A stretch of DNA of 64,000 bases from Kribbella sandramycini (GTDB taxonomy: Bacteria > Actinomycetota > Actinomycetes > Propionibacteriales > Kribbellaceae). Below, one piece after another: positions 15,934-24,448 of this stretch. Position numbers and translations under genes: made by a program. Under the pieces are notes generated by a model, which saw only the letters and a program-made list of their open reading frames with translations, was not told where the DNA came from and did not search any database. The first letter of the stretch is position 1. Each line of letters starts with the position of its first letter. The stretch lies in contig NZ_JABJRC010000008.1 of NCBI RefSeq assembly GCF_013131805.1, positions 186,001 to 250,000 on the forward strand. The letters run 5' to 3'.

Positions 15934-16802
15934 GCGGTCACCTCCGCCGGGCGGCGGGTGCGATGGACGAGGCGGTCGGCGAGCAGGTTGAAGCCGAGGG
16001 TGAAGGCGACGAGCAGGAGGGCCGGGGCGAGGACGGACCAGGGTTGCAGGAGAAGCCCTTCGCGGTTGCGGGAGATGCTGACGGCCCAGTCGGGCGCGGT
16101 CGGGCTCAGGCCGAGGCCGAGGAAGTTGACCGACGCGACCAGGAAGACGGCGAGGGTGATCCGGGTGCCGATATCGGCCGCGACCGGGCCGAGGACGGCG
16201 CGGCCGACGTACCCGAGCTGGATCGTCACCCAGGACTCGCGTTGCATCCGCAGCGCCTCGACCACCGGTGAACTGGCCGCATCCAGCGCGGCCGCTCGTA
16301 CCAAGCGCGCCACTGTCGGCACATTCACCATCGCGACCGCCACGGTGATGGCAAGCGCCGAGGCGCGCCAGCCGACCGCGACCACGCTGATGACGAGCAA
16401 GGAGGGCAGGGGCAGGAGGACGTCGAGCGGTCGAATCAGCAGTTCGTCGAGCCACCGATGGCGCGTCGAGGCCGCGACCAGCCCGATCACCCCACCCACC
16501 AGGTAGGCGAGCACAACTGCCCCGAACGCCATCCCGAGCGCCGTCCGTCCCCCCACCAGCAAGAGCCCGAACACATCTCGCCCCAGCCCGTCAGTTCCCA
16601 GCACACCATCCGCGGCGTAAGGCATCCCGGGTTTGACGTCGTGCGGGACAAGCGGGCCGAGGACGGCGACAAGCAGCGGCACGCCAACCAGAACCACCGA
16701 CACCGCAACCGGAATGCGCCGAAGAACCGCGAAGACACGGACGAGCGGGCCGCGCGGGGTCGGCTGGGGACTGGAGAGTGCGTCCTCCTTCCGGCCACTC
16801 AT
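15930..16802 (-). CDS. ABC transporter permease, DppC/NikC type
   Basis: A 290-residue inner-membrane permease. The N-terminal OppC-type segment precedes an extracytoplasmic loop with GVLGTDGLGRDVFGLLLVGGRTALGM, the hallmark of DppC/NikC proteins, then five more membrane helices and the EAA-like loop (ALDAASSPVVEALRMQRES). It ends with a short basic tail. Start and stop overlap the neighbouring genes by ATGA. It forms the heterodimeric channel with the next permease. Confidence 0.93.
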   Translation of the reverse strand: MSGRKEDALSSPQPTPRGPLVRVFAVLRRIPVAVSVVLVGVPLLVAVLGPLVPHDVKPGMPYAADGVLGTDGLGRDVFGLLLVGGRTALGMAFGAVVLAYLVGGVIGLVAASTRHRWLDELLIRPLDVLLPLPSLLVISVVAVGWRASALAITVAVAMVNVPTVARLVRAAALDAASSPVVEALRMQRESWVTIQLGYVGRAVLGPVAADIGTRITLAVFLVASVNFLGLGLSPTAPDWAVSISRNREGLLLQPWSVLAPALLLVAFTLGFNLLADRLVHRTRRPAEVTA

Positions 16803-17737
16803 TTGAGGAGGGCCGATCGGGGGACGAGGCGGTTGCAGGTCAGGTCGGCTAGGAGGTTGAGGAGGAGGGCGGCTACGGCCAGGACGAGGGTCAGGGCTTG
16901 GACTACGGGGAGGTCGCGGGTTTCGACGGCGTCGACGAGGGCGGTGGCGAAGCCGGGGATGGCGAAGATGGCTTCGACGACGAGGACGCCGCCGAGGAGG
17001 GTGTCGCCGGTGCGGGCGAGCTCCTGGACGCCGGGGACGGCGGCGTTGGGGAGGACGTGGCGGAACAGCAGGCGGCGCCGGGGGACGCCGAGGCGGCGGG
17101 CTTGGGTGATGTAGTCGGCGTTCAGGGTGTTGATGGTGCCGGCCCGGACCTGACGGGAGAGCAGGCAGACCGTGCGGCCGAGCAGGACGGCGACCGGGAG
17201 CACGAGCAGCACCGGCGAGGTGAGCAGGTCGCCGCCGATCCAGGTCGCCGGCAGCCAGCCGAGTTTCAGCGAGAACACGGCGACCAGGACAACGGCGATC
17301 ACGAAGTCCGGGATCGCGCTCAGGGCGAGTGTGATCGAGGTGATCGTCCGGTCGAGCCGGCCGTTCTCCCGGGTTCCCATCAAGATGCCCAGGGCAACGG
17401 CCAGCGGGACGACGATCGCCAGCGTCGCGATCGTCAGCACGAGGGTCGCGCCGACCGAGTCGCGCACGATGTCGACCACCGGCCCGCCGCTGATCAGCGA
17501 CGTCCCGAGATCACCGGTGAGGACCTGACCGAACCAGTGCCCGAACCGCTCGGCCGCCGGCTGGTCCAGGCCGAGCTGCTCGCGCAACCGCTCGACCTGC
17601 TCCGGCGACAGCGTCTCGGTGAACCGCAGATCGGCCGCGTCGCCCGGAAGCAACGACGTCAGCGCGAAGACCAGCACGGACAGCACCGCGAGCTGGACGA
17701 CGGCGAGCGCGGCGCGCCCAGCGGCGTACGACCGCAT
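16799..17737 (-). CDS. ABC transporter permease, DppB/NikB type
   Basis: A 312-residue inner-membrane permease. It begins with a DppB-type first helix (AALAVVQLAVLSVLVFALTSLLPGDAA), a periplasmic-side loop with EQVERLREQLGLDQP, and a cytoplasmic EAA-like loop (YITQARRLGVPRRRLLFRHVLPNA). The ATG follows the binding-protein stop with no gap (TGAATG), so the subunits are made together. It pairs with the NikC-type permease. Confidence 0.94.
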   Translation of the reverse strand: MRSYAAGRAALAVVQLAVLSVLVFALTSLLPGDAADLRFTETLSPEQVERLREQLGLDQPAAERFGHWFGQVLTGDLGTSLISGGPVVDIVRDSVGATLVLTIATLAIVVPLAVALGILMGTRENGRLDRTITSITLALSAIPDFVIAVVLVAVFSLKLGWLPATWIGGDLLTSPVLLVLPVAVLLGRTVCLLSRQVRAGTINTLNADYITQARRLGVPRRRLLFRHVLPNAAVPGVQELARTGDTLLGGVLVVEAIFAIPGFATALVDAVETRDLPVVQALTLVLAVAALLLNLLADLTCNRLVPRSALLK

Positions 17738-19270
17738 TCAGGCCAGCCACACCTTGTCGAACCGGCCGAAGTCCAAGGTGTTCGGCGGCGCCGCCTCGAC
17801 CCCCTGGACCTTCGCCGACACCGCGACCAGGTAGTCCGGCAGACCCCAGGCGATGATCCCGCCGTCGTCCCGGATCGTCTTCTGCAGCTCGCCGTACTTC
17901 GCCGCCCGGGCCGCCTCGTCGGTCTGCACCTGGGCCGCCGCGAACGCCGCGTCGAACTCGGGCTTACGCCAATGCGTCACGTTGAACGGCGACTTCGACA
18001 GCAACCGGTCCGTCAGGTACTGCGGGATCGGCATCGCCCCCGACCGATGGTTGCCGATGACACCCTTCGTCAACAGGTCCTTGGAGTAGGTCTGCGCGCT
18101 CCCGGTGGTCACCTTGAGTTTGACGCCGGCCTCGGCCACCTGCTCGGCGAACAGCGTCGCCGACTCGACGAACCCGGCCGACGCGTCGGCGGTGAAGATC
18201 TCGATCTCCTTGTTCACCAGCCCGGCCTTCTTCAGCAGCCGTTTGGCCTCCTCGACGTCCCGCTCGCGCTGCGGCAACCCCTCCGGGTAGTACTGATAGC
18301 CCTTGCCGAACAGGTCGTTGCCGACCGCGCCGCGCCCGGCCAGGACGACGTCCACCAGCCGCTGCCGGTCCGCGAGCAGCTTGAAGGCGAGCCGGACGTC
18401 GGGGTTGTCGAACGGCGCCTGGTCGACCTTCATCACGAACGCCTGCATCGTGCTCGCCTTGGCGGCCACGATCCGCACCGACTTACCGGCCTCGGCCGTC
18501 CGCGCGAAGGTCGCGGTCATGTCGTTCGCGTACTCGGCCTGCCCGCCCTGGACGGCGTTCGCCCGCGCCTCGGCGTCCGCGGAGAGCAGGTGCAGCTCCT
18601 CGAGTTTCGCGGCGCCCTCCCAGTAGTCGTCGAACCGGGCGGCGACCATCGATCGGCCGGCCTCGAACGAGACGAACTTGAACGGCCCGGTGCCGATCGG
18701 CTTGGTCGGGTCGGTGAACCCGTCGCGGACGATCTGGGTGCCGATCCCGGCCAGCAGCGCGGGGAACTCGGCGTTCGGCGCGGCCAGCACCAGCTCGACC
18801 GTCCGCGGGTCGACGGCCTTGCTGCGGCGCAGGTCGAGCGCGGCCAGCGAGGACTGCGCGACCCGCTCGGGCACCTTCGGATCGGCGACCCGGGCCAGGC
18901 TGTAGAGCACGTCCTCGGCGGTCAGCTTGCGGCCGTCGTGGAAGGTCGCGTCGCGCAGCGTGAACCGCCAGACGAGTGCCTTTCCGTCGTGGTCCCACTT
19001 CTCGGCCAGCCGCGGCACGGGTTTCAGATCCGGCCCGAGCTCGACGAGTTTCTCGTACATCGCCTTGTGCCGCGCGAGGTCGACGAACAGGCTCTGGACG
19101 TGCGGGTCGAGCACCTCCTTCGCCCCGCCCCCGGCGTACACGGCACGCAGCCGCCCGCCCGCTGACGGCTGGGCGCCGGACGACTGGCCGCTCCCGCAAC
19201 CGGTGAGCGCAGCCACCCCCAGCGCGCCGGCCAACCCGAGAAATCCACGACGGTTCAGAGCATCGGACAC
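17738..19270 (-). CDS. Solute-binding lipoprotein, SBP family 5 (NikA/DppA/CntA type)
   Basis: A 510-residue cluster C substrate-binding protein. The N terminus has a Tat motif and lipobox (NRRGFLGLAGALGVAALTGC), so it should be exported folded and anchored by Cys about 22. The mature part shows the family signature FTLRDATFHDGRKLTAEDVLYSL. Family members bind peptides, nickel-histidine, or opine-type metallophores. GTG at 19270 is chosen: it starts just before the Tat motif, and a promoter with an overlapping Zur-like box ends directly upstream; ATG at 19279 and 19318 are alternatives, the latter lying inside the box. First gene of the eight-gene operon. Confidence 0.92.
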   Translation of the reverse strand: MSDALNRRGFLGLAGALGVAALTGCGSGQSSGAQPSAGGRLRAVYAGGGAKEVLDPHVQSLFVDLARHKAMYEKLVELGPDLKPVPRLAEKWDHDGKALVWRFTLRDATFHDGRKLTAEDVLYSLARVADPKVPERVAQSSLAALDLRRSKAVDPRTVELVLAAPNAEFPALLAGIGTQIVRDGFTDPTKPIGTGPFKFVSFEAGRSMVAARFDDYWEGAAKLEELHLLSADAEARANAVQGGQAEYANDMTATFARTAEAGKSVRIVAAKASTMQAFVMKVDQAPFDNPDVRLAFKLLADRQRLVDVVLAGRGAVGNDLFGKGYQYYPEGLPQRERDVEEAKRLLKKAGLVNKEIEIFTADASAGFVESATLFAEQVAEAGVKLKVTTGSAQTYSKDLLTKGVIGNHRSGAMPIPQYLTDRLLSKSPFNVTHWRKPEFDAAFAAAQVQTDEAARAAKYGELQKTIRDDGGIIAWGLPDYLVAVSAKVQGVEAAPPNTLDFGRFDKVWLA

Positions 19271-19290
19271 GCGCAACATCCTCACGTTAG

Positions 19291-19305
19291 TGAAAACGAT
19301 TGTCA
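19291..19305. promoter_or_regulatory. Zur-like box at the head of the metallophore operon
   Basis: TGAAAACGATTGTCA matches the actinobacterial Zur consensus TGAAAATGATTTTCA at 13 of 15 positions. On the minus strand the site overlaps TTGACA (19306-19301), a perfect -35 hexamer; 17 bases later GAGGAT (19283-19278) could be a poor -10, placing the transcript start near the GTG at 19270. A zinc-loaded Zur bound here would block the polymerase. The match is by eye; Fur-family paralogues for nickel or manganese are alternatives. Confidence 0.7.
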
Positions 19306-19415
19306 ATTCAGCGCGCATCTGAACGGGACGGCATCATTCTTTCGGCCGGGCGCGCCGACTGCTCTGCGTGACGGCGTGTCCCGCACGGACTACCCCCGAG
19401 TACTCCGCGTGACCG

Positions 19416-21617
19416 TCACTGGACCGCGAGAATCTGGTAGCCGAACGCGGGCAACTGCACCTGGTACGCCGATCCGGTGATCGCCGGGCCGGGGCGGGAC
19501 TCGACCAGATCGGTCGGGGTCTGAGCGGTCGCGATCCCGGTGCCGGTGAGGTCGACCGAGACCGTCTGCGGAGTGCTCTGGAAGTTGAGCAGGACGAGGG
19601 CCTTCGACGTCCCGTCCTTGTTCAGCCGTTTGTAGGCGTAGTACTTGCGGTCGTCGTTGGTCGGGATACGGACCCGCAGGCCGAGTGGAGCGAGCGCGGG
19701 GGACGCGTTCTGGGCGCGCATCAGCTTGTCGAGCTGCTCGCGCTGGGCGGCGGGCCAGTTCGGGATCTCCTGCTCGTCGGGCAGGATCGTGTAGTAGTCG
19801 TTGTGCAGATAGAACAGCGTGCCCATCGAGGTGAGCATCGCGATCTCGAGCAGCCGGCGGTCGACCGGATAGTTGGTGCGGCCCCAGTTCGGCGCGGTCT
19901 GCGTGATGCCGCCGGCGTTCACCATCAGGTCGCGGTAGTTCTTCAGGGTGTTCTCCAGGCCGCTCGGGTCACCCGAGTCGATGGCGGACAGGATCGCGCT
20001 GGCGCCCTGGTTCGGCGGGATCCCCCACTGGGTGATCGGATAGTCCTGCAGGCTGTTGTAGTGCCAGTCGTAGATGAACTCCGGCTCGCGGACGCCTTCG
20101 CCGTTCATGAACGCGTCGTAGTTGCGCAGCACGTCGGTGATCGCATAGTTGTTCTTGGCAACGGTCGTGGTGTGGTAGACGTTCGGCGCGTCGAGCGCGA
20201 TCCCGTCGACGCCCTTGTCCATCCAGAACCGCAGGTACTTGCGGGTCTCGTCGAGCCAGGCCTGGCTGGAGTAGTTGAAGGACGGCGCCTTCGCATCCCA
20301 CGTCCCCCAGTAGTAGCCCTGGGCGCGGGCGCTGTAGTGCCACAGCTCAGGATATTCGCCACGCCGCTTGCGGATGTCGAACCAGGACCGCTCCAGACTC
20401 TGGACGCCGTTGCGGAAGTCATCTTGAGCCTTCTGGAAGTACGGCGAGTCGATCGACGCGTAACCCGGGTTGGTGAAGATGACCACCTTGAGGCCGCGGG
20501 CATGCGCGGCCGCGATCAGCTCCTCGAAGTCCTGCATGGTGCCGATATCGGGGTCGATCGTGTAGAGGTTCATCACCGGGAGCCCGGCCCACAGGTTGCG
20601 GTCGCCGTCGTTGACCGGGGAGAGCTCGATCGCGCGGAATCCCCTGGCTTTCAAGGAGTCCAGCCGGGCGGTGATGTCGTCGAGGCGGAGCTGTTGCCAG
20701 ATCGGGTAGTACCGCATCACGCCGGAGCGGTTCTCCCACCACTTGGTCGTGACGGGTTCGCCGGAGCCGAAGACCTTCAGCTCCTGGCTGCACGCCCAAT
20801 GGCCGGCGCCGCTGTGGAGAACGGTGAGTTTGAGGTAGCGGTAGGTTCCGGAAACGTCCTGCCCGAAGACACGGCCGACTTCGTCCTTGCTGACCAGGGT
20901 CTGCCAGGTCTGCTTGTCCCGGGAGCCCTCGATACGGAACTTCCAGTGGTCGTTGTCGACGAAGGACTGCTCGATCCGGGTCATCGCGATGTCGTTGCCG
21001 AAGTCAAGCATCAGCCACTGCGGGAGGTCGGGTTTCTCCGCACCCCAGTACGTCGCCGGGTCGCCGTCGACCGCCTTGAACGGCTCGTATCCCGGCCCGA
21101 GTGAGGACGACGTGGCCGACACCGCACGAGCCAGGTTTCGCGGCGCGTCGTCGTACCCGTTCACGGCGAACTCCGTACTCCCGGCCCAGTAGCCGGCCGC
21201 GGACCCGGTGATCGTCAGCCGCACGTACCGGTACGAGCCGGTCACCGGCTGGGTGAACACCTGCCCGCGCGCGCCCCCGCGCCGGTCGAGCAGCGTCGTC
21301 CACCCGCTCCCGTCCGTCCGGCCCTCGATCACGAACGAGTGCACGTCGACGTCCTTGAAGTTCTGCTCCACCGAGGCCAGCTGCCGGACCTGACCCAGGT
21401 CCACCTCGAGCCACTTCGGCTTGGCGCCGTTCGAAGCCGCCCAGTAGGTCGAGCTGTTCCCGTCCACCGCCTTGCCCGGCTCGAACCGCGCCAGACTGTC
21501 GCTCGCGGTAGCTCTCGCACCCACCGCCAAATTCCGTACAGCAGCCACGGCACCCCCTGCCGGCAGCGCGCCAAGAGTCAACAAGCCGGCCAGAACCAGG
21601 GCGGTGATCCTGCGCAT
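19416..21617 (-). CDS. Secreted GH13-like protein with two F5/8 (CBM32-like) domains
   Basis: A 733-residue secreted protein. Residues 1-26 are a Sec signal peptide (RRITALVLAGLLTLGALPAGGAVA). Two discoidin/CBM32-like domains follow at about 28-155 and 160-285 (GKAVDGNSSTYWAA, FKAVDGDPATYWGA). The rest is an alpha-amylase-type TIM barrel with a C-terminal beta domain. GH13 region II is recognisable (GVDGIALDAPNVYH, nucleophile D476), but region I is degenerate (VVIFTNPGY instead of DxVxNH) and regions III/IV are not canonical. Specificity is unclear and activity is uncertain. ATG at 21617 has GGAGGG 8 bases upstream. Confidence 0.85.
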   Translation of the reverse strand: MRRITALVLAGLLTLGALPAGGAVAAVRNLAVGARATASDSLARFEPGKAVDGNSSTYWAASNGAKPKWLEVDLGQVRQLASVEQNFKDVDVHSFVIEGRTDGSGWTTLLDRRGGARGQVFTQPVTGSYRYVRLTITGSAAGYWAGSTEFAVNGYDDAPRNLARAVSATSSSLGPGYEPFKAVDGDPATYWGAEKPDLPQWLMLDFGNDIAMTRIEQSFVDNDHWKFRIEGSRDKQTWQTLVSKDEVGRVFGQDVSGTYRYLKLTVLHSGAGHWACSQELKVFGSGEPVTTKWWENRSGVMRYYPIWQQLRLDDITARLDSLKARGFRAIELSPVNDGDRNLWAGLPVMNLYTIDPDIGTMQDFEELIAAAHARGLKVVIFTNPGYASIDSPYFQKAQDDFRNGVQSLERSWFDIRKRRGEYPELWHYSARAQGYYWGTWDAKAPSFNYSSQAWLDETRKYLRFWMDKGVDGIALDAPNVYHTTTVAKNNYAITDVLRNYDAFMNGEGVREPEFIYDWHYNSLQDYPITQWGIPPNQGASAILSAIDSGDPSGLENTLKNYRDLMVNAGGITQTAPNWGRTNYPVDRRLLEIAMLTSMGTLFYLHNDYYTILPDEQEIPNWPAAQREQLDKLMRAQNASPALAPLGLRVRIPTNDDRKYYAYKRLNKDGTSKALVLLNFQSTPQTVSVDLTGTGIATAQTPTDLVESRPGPAITGSAYQVQLPAFGYQILAVQ

Positions 21618-21737
21618 GAGCAACTCCCTCCGAGTCCACTCACGGTCGCACAGCCATCGAACCGCCCGCAGACCTTTCGACCTGCGTCAAATGCGTGGAG
21701 GTGCGCCCCGAGCCGGCCGCACCTCCACCGACAGCCG

Positions 21738-22301
21738 TCAGGCCGCGGGGCGCACCGTCTTGAGCGCGTTCGACCAGCTGATGACCTGGTCGAGGGTCTG
21801 CTGGAGGGCGGGCTCCTGGTGCGGGAGCGGGGTGAACTTGGAGTAGTTCTCGAAGTCGGTGGCCAGCGGGAGGGTGACCTGGCTGCGGACGGTGGCGACC
21901 TTGAGTTCGGCCATCACGAGGCGGAGGTGCTCGACGGCGCGGGCGCCGCCGACGGAGCCGTAGCTGACGAAGCCGGCCGCTTTGTCGTTCCACTCGGCGA
22001 ACAGGAAATCGATGGCGTTCTTGAGCGCGCCGGACGTCGAGTGGTTGTACTCCGGGGTGACGAAGACGAACCCGTCGAACGACGCGATCTTCTCGGCCCA
22101 GGCGAGCGTGTGCGGCCGGCTGTACTGCCCCATCGCGGGCGGCATCGCCTCGTCCAGGTGCGGCAGCCGGTACTCCGCGATGTCGACCAGCTCGAACTCG
22201 GCGTCACCGCGCTGCTTGGCGATGTCGAGCACCCAATGGGCGACGGCTTCGCCGTTCCGGCCCGGCCGGGTGCTGCCGAGGATGATCGCGATCTTGGGCA
22301 T
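21738..22301 (-). CDS. NADPH-dependent FMN reductase family protein
   Basis: A 187-residue flavodoxin-like enzyme. The phosphate-binding loop IILGSTRPGRNGEAV and the flavin loop TPEYNHSTSGALKNAIDFL identify the NADPH-dependent FMN/quinone reductase family, which reduces flavin, quinones or azo and chromate compounds with two electrons. No signal peptide. The MarR gene lies directly upstream on the same strand, with two copies of a shared operator motif in the gap, so it is very likely the MarR target and induced by an electrophile or phenolic ligand. Confidence 0.93.
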   Translation of the reverse strand: MPKIAIILGSTRPGRNGEAVAHWVLDIAKQRGDAEFELVDIAEYRLPHLDEAMPPAMGQYSRPHTLAWAEKIASFDGFVFVTPEYNHSTSGALKNAIDFLFAEWNDKAAGFVSYGSVGGARAVEHLRLVMAELKVATVRSQVTLPLATDFENYSKFTPLPHQEPALQQTLDQVISWSNALKTVRPAA

Positions 22302-22341
22302 GACAGTTCCTTCACGACGCAGGAGTGAATGCCATCGTTTG

Positions 22342-22354
22342 ATGACGTATCACC
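22342..22354. promoter_or_regulatory. MarR operator copy 1
   Basis: ATGACGTATCACC is a variant of the motif TTGACATRTCACC found twice more nearby. It lies 41 bases upstream of the FMN reductase start. Confidence 0.5.
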
Positions 22355-22369
22355 AAAATACTCCTTCGA

Positions 22370-22382
22370 GGTGACATGTCAA
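22370..22382. promoter_or_regulatory. MarR operator copy 2
   Basis: Reads TTGACATGTCACC on the minus strand and contains the perfect palindrome TGACATGTCA (22372-22381). It lies between the marR stop and the reductase start. Confidence 0.6.
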
Positions 22383-22397
22383 CTCAAAGCTGGGGTG

Positions 22398-22889
22398 CTA
22401 CTCGGCGCAGTCGCCGGACGGGTCGTCACACGGCGAGCTGGGAATCCCGCCCAGCACCCGCTCGAGGACCGCGGTGAGCTCGCCGACCTCGGCCGGGCTC
22501 AGATGATCGAAGAAGTACGCGCGGGCCGCCTCGACATGATCCGGCGCGGCGGCCTCGACCGCCTTCCGGCCGAGCTCGGTGAGCCGGACCATCGAGCCGC
22601 GGGCGTCGTCCGCGCACTCCTCGCGGCTGACCAGCCCGCGCTTCTCCATCCGGCTGACCTGGTGCGACAGCCGGCTGCGCTCCCAGCCGACCGAGCGGCC
22701 GAGATCGCGGGTCCGCAGGACGCCGTCCGCCGAGCTCGACAGCGGATGCAGCAGCGCGTAGTCGGCGCCGGACAGGCCGGAGTTCGCGATCAGGCGGGCC
22801 TCCAGGACACGGTTCAGCTCACGCTGGGTGTCCCGCCACGCCTGCCACAACCGCGCCTCCCGCGCGTTCAGCCAGCGTGGTTCGGTCAT
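22398..22889 (-). CDS. MarR-family transcriptional regulator
   Basis: A 163-residue winged-helix regulator. It shows the MarR dimerisation helices and HTH/wing: GADYALLHPLSSSADGVLRTRDLGRSVGWERSRLSHQVSRMEKRGLVSRE, with DDARGSMVRLTELG as the wing. A short C-terminal tail has two cysteines (SPCDDPSGDC), which could allow thiol sensing, though this is speculative. Copies of a shared palindromic motif lie upstream of this gene and upstream of the FMN reductase, indicating autoregulation and control of that enzyme. Confidence 0.92.
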   Translation of the reverse strand: MTEPRWLNAREARLWQAWRDTQRELNRVLEARLIANSGLSGADYALLHPLSSSADGVLRTRDLGRSVGWERSRLSHQVSRMEKRGLVSREECADDARGSMVRLTELGRKAVEAAAPDHVEAARAYFFDHLSPAEVGELTAVLERVLGGIPSSPCDDPSGDCAE

Positions 22890-22911
22890 GCGGCCAGTGT
22901 ACGGGCGGCTG

Positions 22912-22924
22912 TTGACATATCACC
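22912..22924. promoter_or_regulatory. MarR operator copy 3 (autoregulation)
   Basis: TTGACATATCACC differs by one base from the copy at 22370-22382 and lies 22 bases upstream of the marR start. Confidence 0.55.
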
Positions 22925-22935
22925 GACTCCGCGCG

Positions 22936-23937
22936 TCACGGGGTGCGCGAAAGGGCAACGGCGAGCCCGACCGTCGCCGCCATCACGATCAGCTCCCCGA
23001 TCGCGAGCCGCCGGAACGCGCCCGGCTGCCCGGCGGCCAGCGCGGGTAGCGTCGCCCGCCGATGCTGCCGGCCGATCGCGACCAGCCCGGCGTACGCGAT
23101 CGCCTTGGCGAACACCAGCGCGCCGTACCCGGTCGTCACCCACTGGGTGATCAGGCCCCAGCCGTCCTCCCGGCCGCCGAGGTGGATCTCCGCGGTCAGC
23201 AGCCCGGTCACACCGATCGCCACCGCACATCCGAGCGCCAGCGCGCTGAATCGCTGCACTGCGGCCGTCTCCCGCGCATAGCGCAGCACGCCGTACAGCC
23301 CGCCGACCCACAGCGTCGCGGCGAACACGTGCACTACCAGGGACGTCGTTGCCGTCACCGACCAGAACGACGTCCCCTCACTCGCCCCGTGGCCCGTCAG
23401 CAACGGTCCGACGAGCGCAGCCCCGACCAGCACCAGCGCGACCCGGGCGCCGCGCAAGCTCTTGACGCCACTCACGAGGACCGCCAGCACGGCCGTCAGG
23501 ACGATCGCGACCGCCAGCGCCCGGACCTGGCTCAGCTGCCCAGCCTGGCCGGCGTACTCCCCCAGCTGTGCCACCGGCACCCCCAGGATCACCGCCGCCG
23601 TTGCCACCAGCCCGCCGATACTCGCCAGCGCCCAGACCCCAGCCGCGAGAGCGGCGTCCTGACAGGCCTTGAGCGCCCGCTCGCCCAGTACGCCGTCCGT
23701 TGCTGGGAGCAACCACGCCGCAGTCAGCACGGCACCACCGGCCAGCACCGCTGCGCCGTCCGCAAGCAACCGCAGCACCGGAACTGCCCAGGAGACCGGC
23801 AGCCCGGCCCCGTGCAGCCCGTGCGGAGTCGATTGCGGCGCACCGCCGGCAGCCAGCAGCGCAACGATCAGTACGACGACTCCGGCCGCGGTCGCCGCGC
23901 TCCAGACTGCGAAGCGCGGCGTCGCCGGAGAGCTCAT
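22936..23937 (-). CDS. copD: CopD-family copper import/resistance membrane protein
   Basis: A 333-residue integral membrane protein with eight to nine predicted helices. The CopD signature region is present: TSLVVHVFAATLWVGGLYGVLRY, with the conserved His before the tryptophan-glycine motif, then FSALALGCAVAIGVTGLL and GYGALVFAKAIAYAGLVAIG. CopD is thought to move copper across the membrane together with CopC. ATG at 23937 overlaps the copC stop (ATGA). It is the last of a four-gene copper block. Confidence 0.9.
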   Translation of the reverse strand: MSSPATPRFAVWSAATAAGVVVLIVALLAAGGAPQSTPHGLHGAGLPVSWAVPVLRLLADGAAVLAGGAVLTAAWLLPATDGVLGERALKACQDAALAAGVWALASIGGLVATAAVILGVPVAQLGEYAGQAGQLSQVRALAVAIVLTAVLAVLVSGVKSLRGARVALVLVGAALVGPLLTGHGASEGTSFWSVTATTSLVVHVFAATLWVGGLYGVLRYARETAAVQRFSALALGCAVAIGVTGLLTAEIHLGGREDGWGLITQWVTTGYGALVFAKAIAYAGLVAIGRQHRRATLPALAAGQPGAFRRLAIGELIVMAATVGLAVALSRTP

Positions 23938-24443
23938 GGACGAGCCGGGCGACGCCGGACGATGACGACAGCCAGCGCGACGACGACCAGCATGACCAGA
24001 CACATCGCCACGATGGTGACGGTGTTGTTGTTACTCGGCTGAACCGGCTGCGTCCCAGGTGGGCTGTCCGGCGGGTGCCCGGCGTGCGTGACCGTGAAGC
24101 CGGTGCTGACGGTGATGGGGTGACCGTCAGCGGAGACGACGCGGGCGTCGACTTGGTAGCGACCGGTCTCGATCATCGCGCCGACCGGCTGGGTGACAGT
24201 ACCGTCGAGCACCTGCGGCTCGCCAGTGGCCACATTCACGCCGGCCGGCGATTTCACCTGAATCTGCAGGCCGCTACTCCCGACCGGTTCGTTGAAGGTC
24301 AGCACGACCTTCTCCGGCGGTGCGGCCATCGAAGCGCCATCAGCGGGCGAGATGGAGTCGAGCTTGGCATGCGCCGCCGCTGGCCCGGTGGAGATCACCA
24401 GAGCCAGCAGCGACGCGGCGAGTACTGCGATCGGACGACGCAC
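23934..24443 (-). CDS. copC: CopC-domain copper-binding protein, membrane anchored
   Basis: A 169-residue exported protein. A Sec signal peptide ends at AAA-H, leaving His as the first mature residue, as in CopC where it ligates Cu(II). The CopC fold follows (SISPADGASMAAPPEKVVLTF, ARVVSADGHPITVSTGFTV, the latter with the conserved DGHP). After a Pro-rich linker there is a C-terminal membrane helix (VTIVAMCLVMLVVVALAVVIV), so it is anchored outside. Coupled to copD by ATGA and five bases from the ycnI stop. Confidence 0.93.
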   Translation of the reverse strand: MRRPIAVLAASLLALVISTGPAAAHAKLDSISPADGASMAAPPEKVVLTFNEPVGSSGLQIQVKSPAGVNVATGEPQVLDGTVTQPVGAMIETGRYQVDARVVSADGHPITVSTGFTVTHAGHPPDSPPGTQPVQPSNNNTVTIVAMCLVMLVVVALAVVIVRRRPARP

Positions 24444-24448
24444 GGCTA

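Noticed and set aside
15934-16455. Upstream extension of the ABC ATPase
   Set aside because: Reads through the permease gene in another frame; the ATPase domain starts at ATG 15933.
10488-19305. Plain dipeptide or nickel importer operon
   Set aside because: Transport genes alone would fit, but the coupled PLP enzyme, oxygenase, DUF364 protein and exporter, plus a Zur-like site, are not explained by that.
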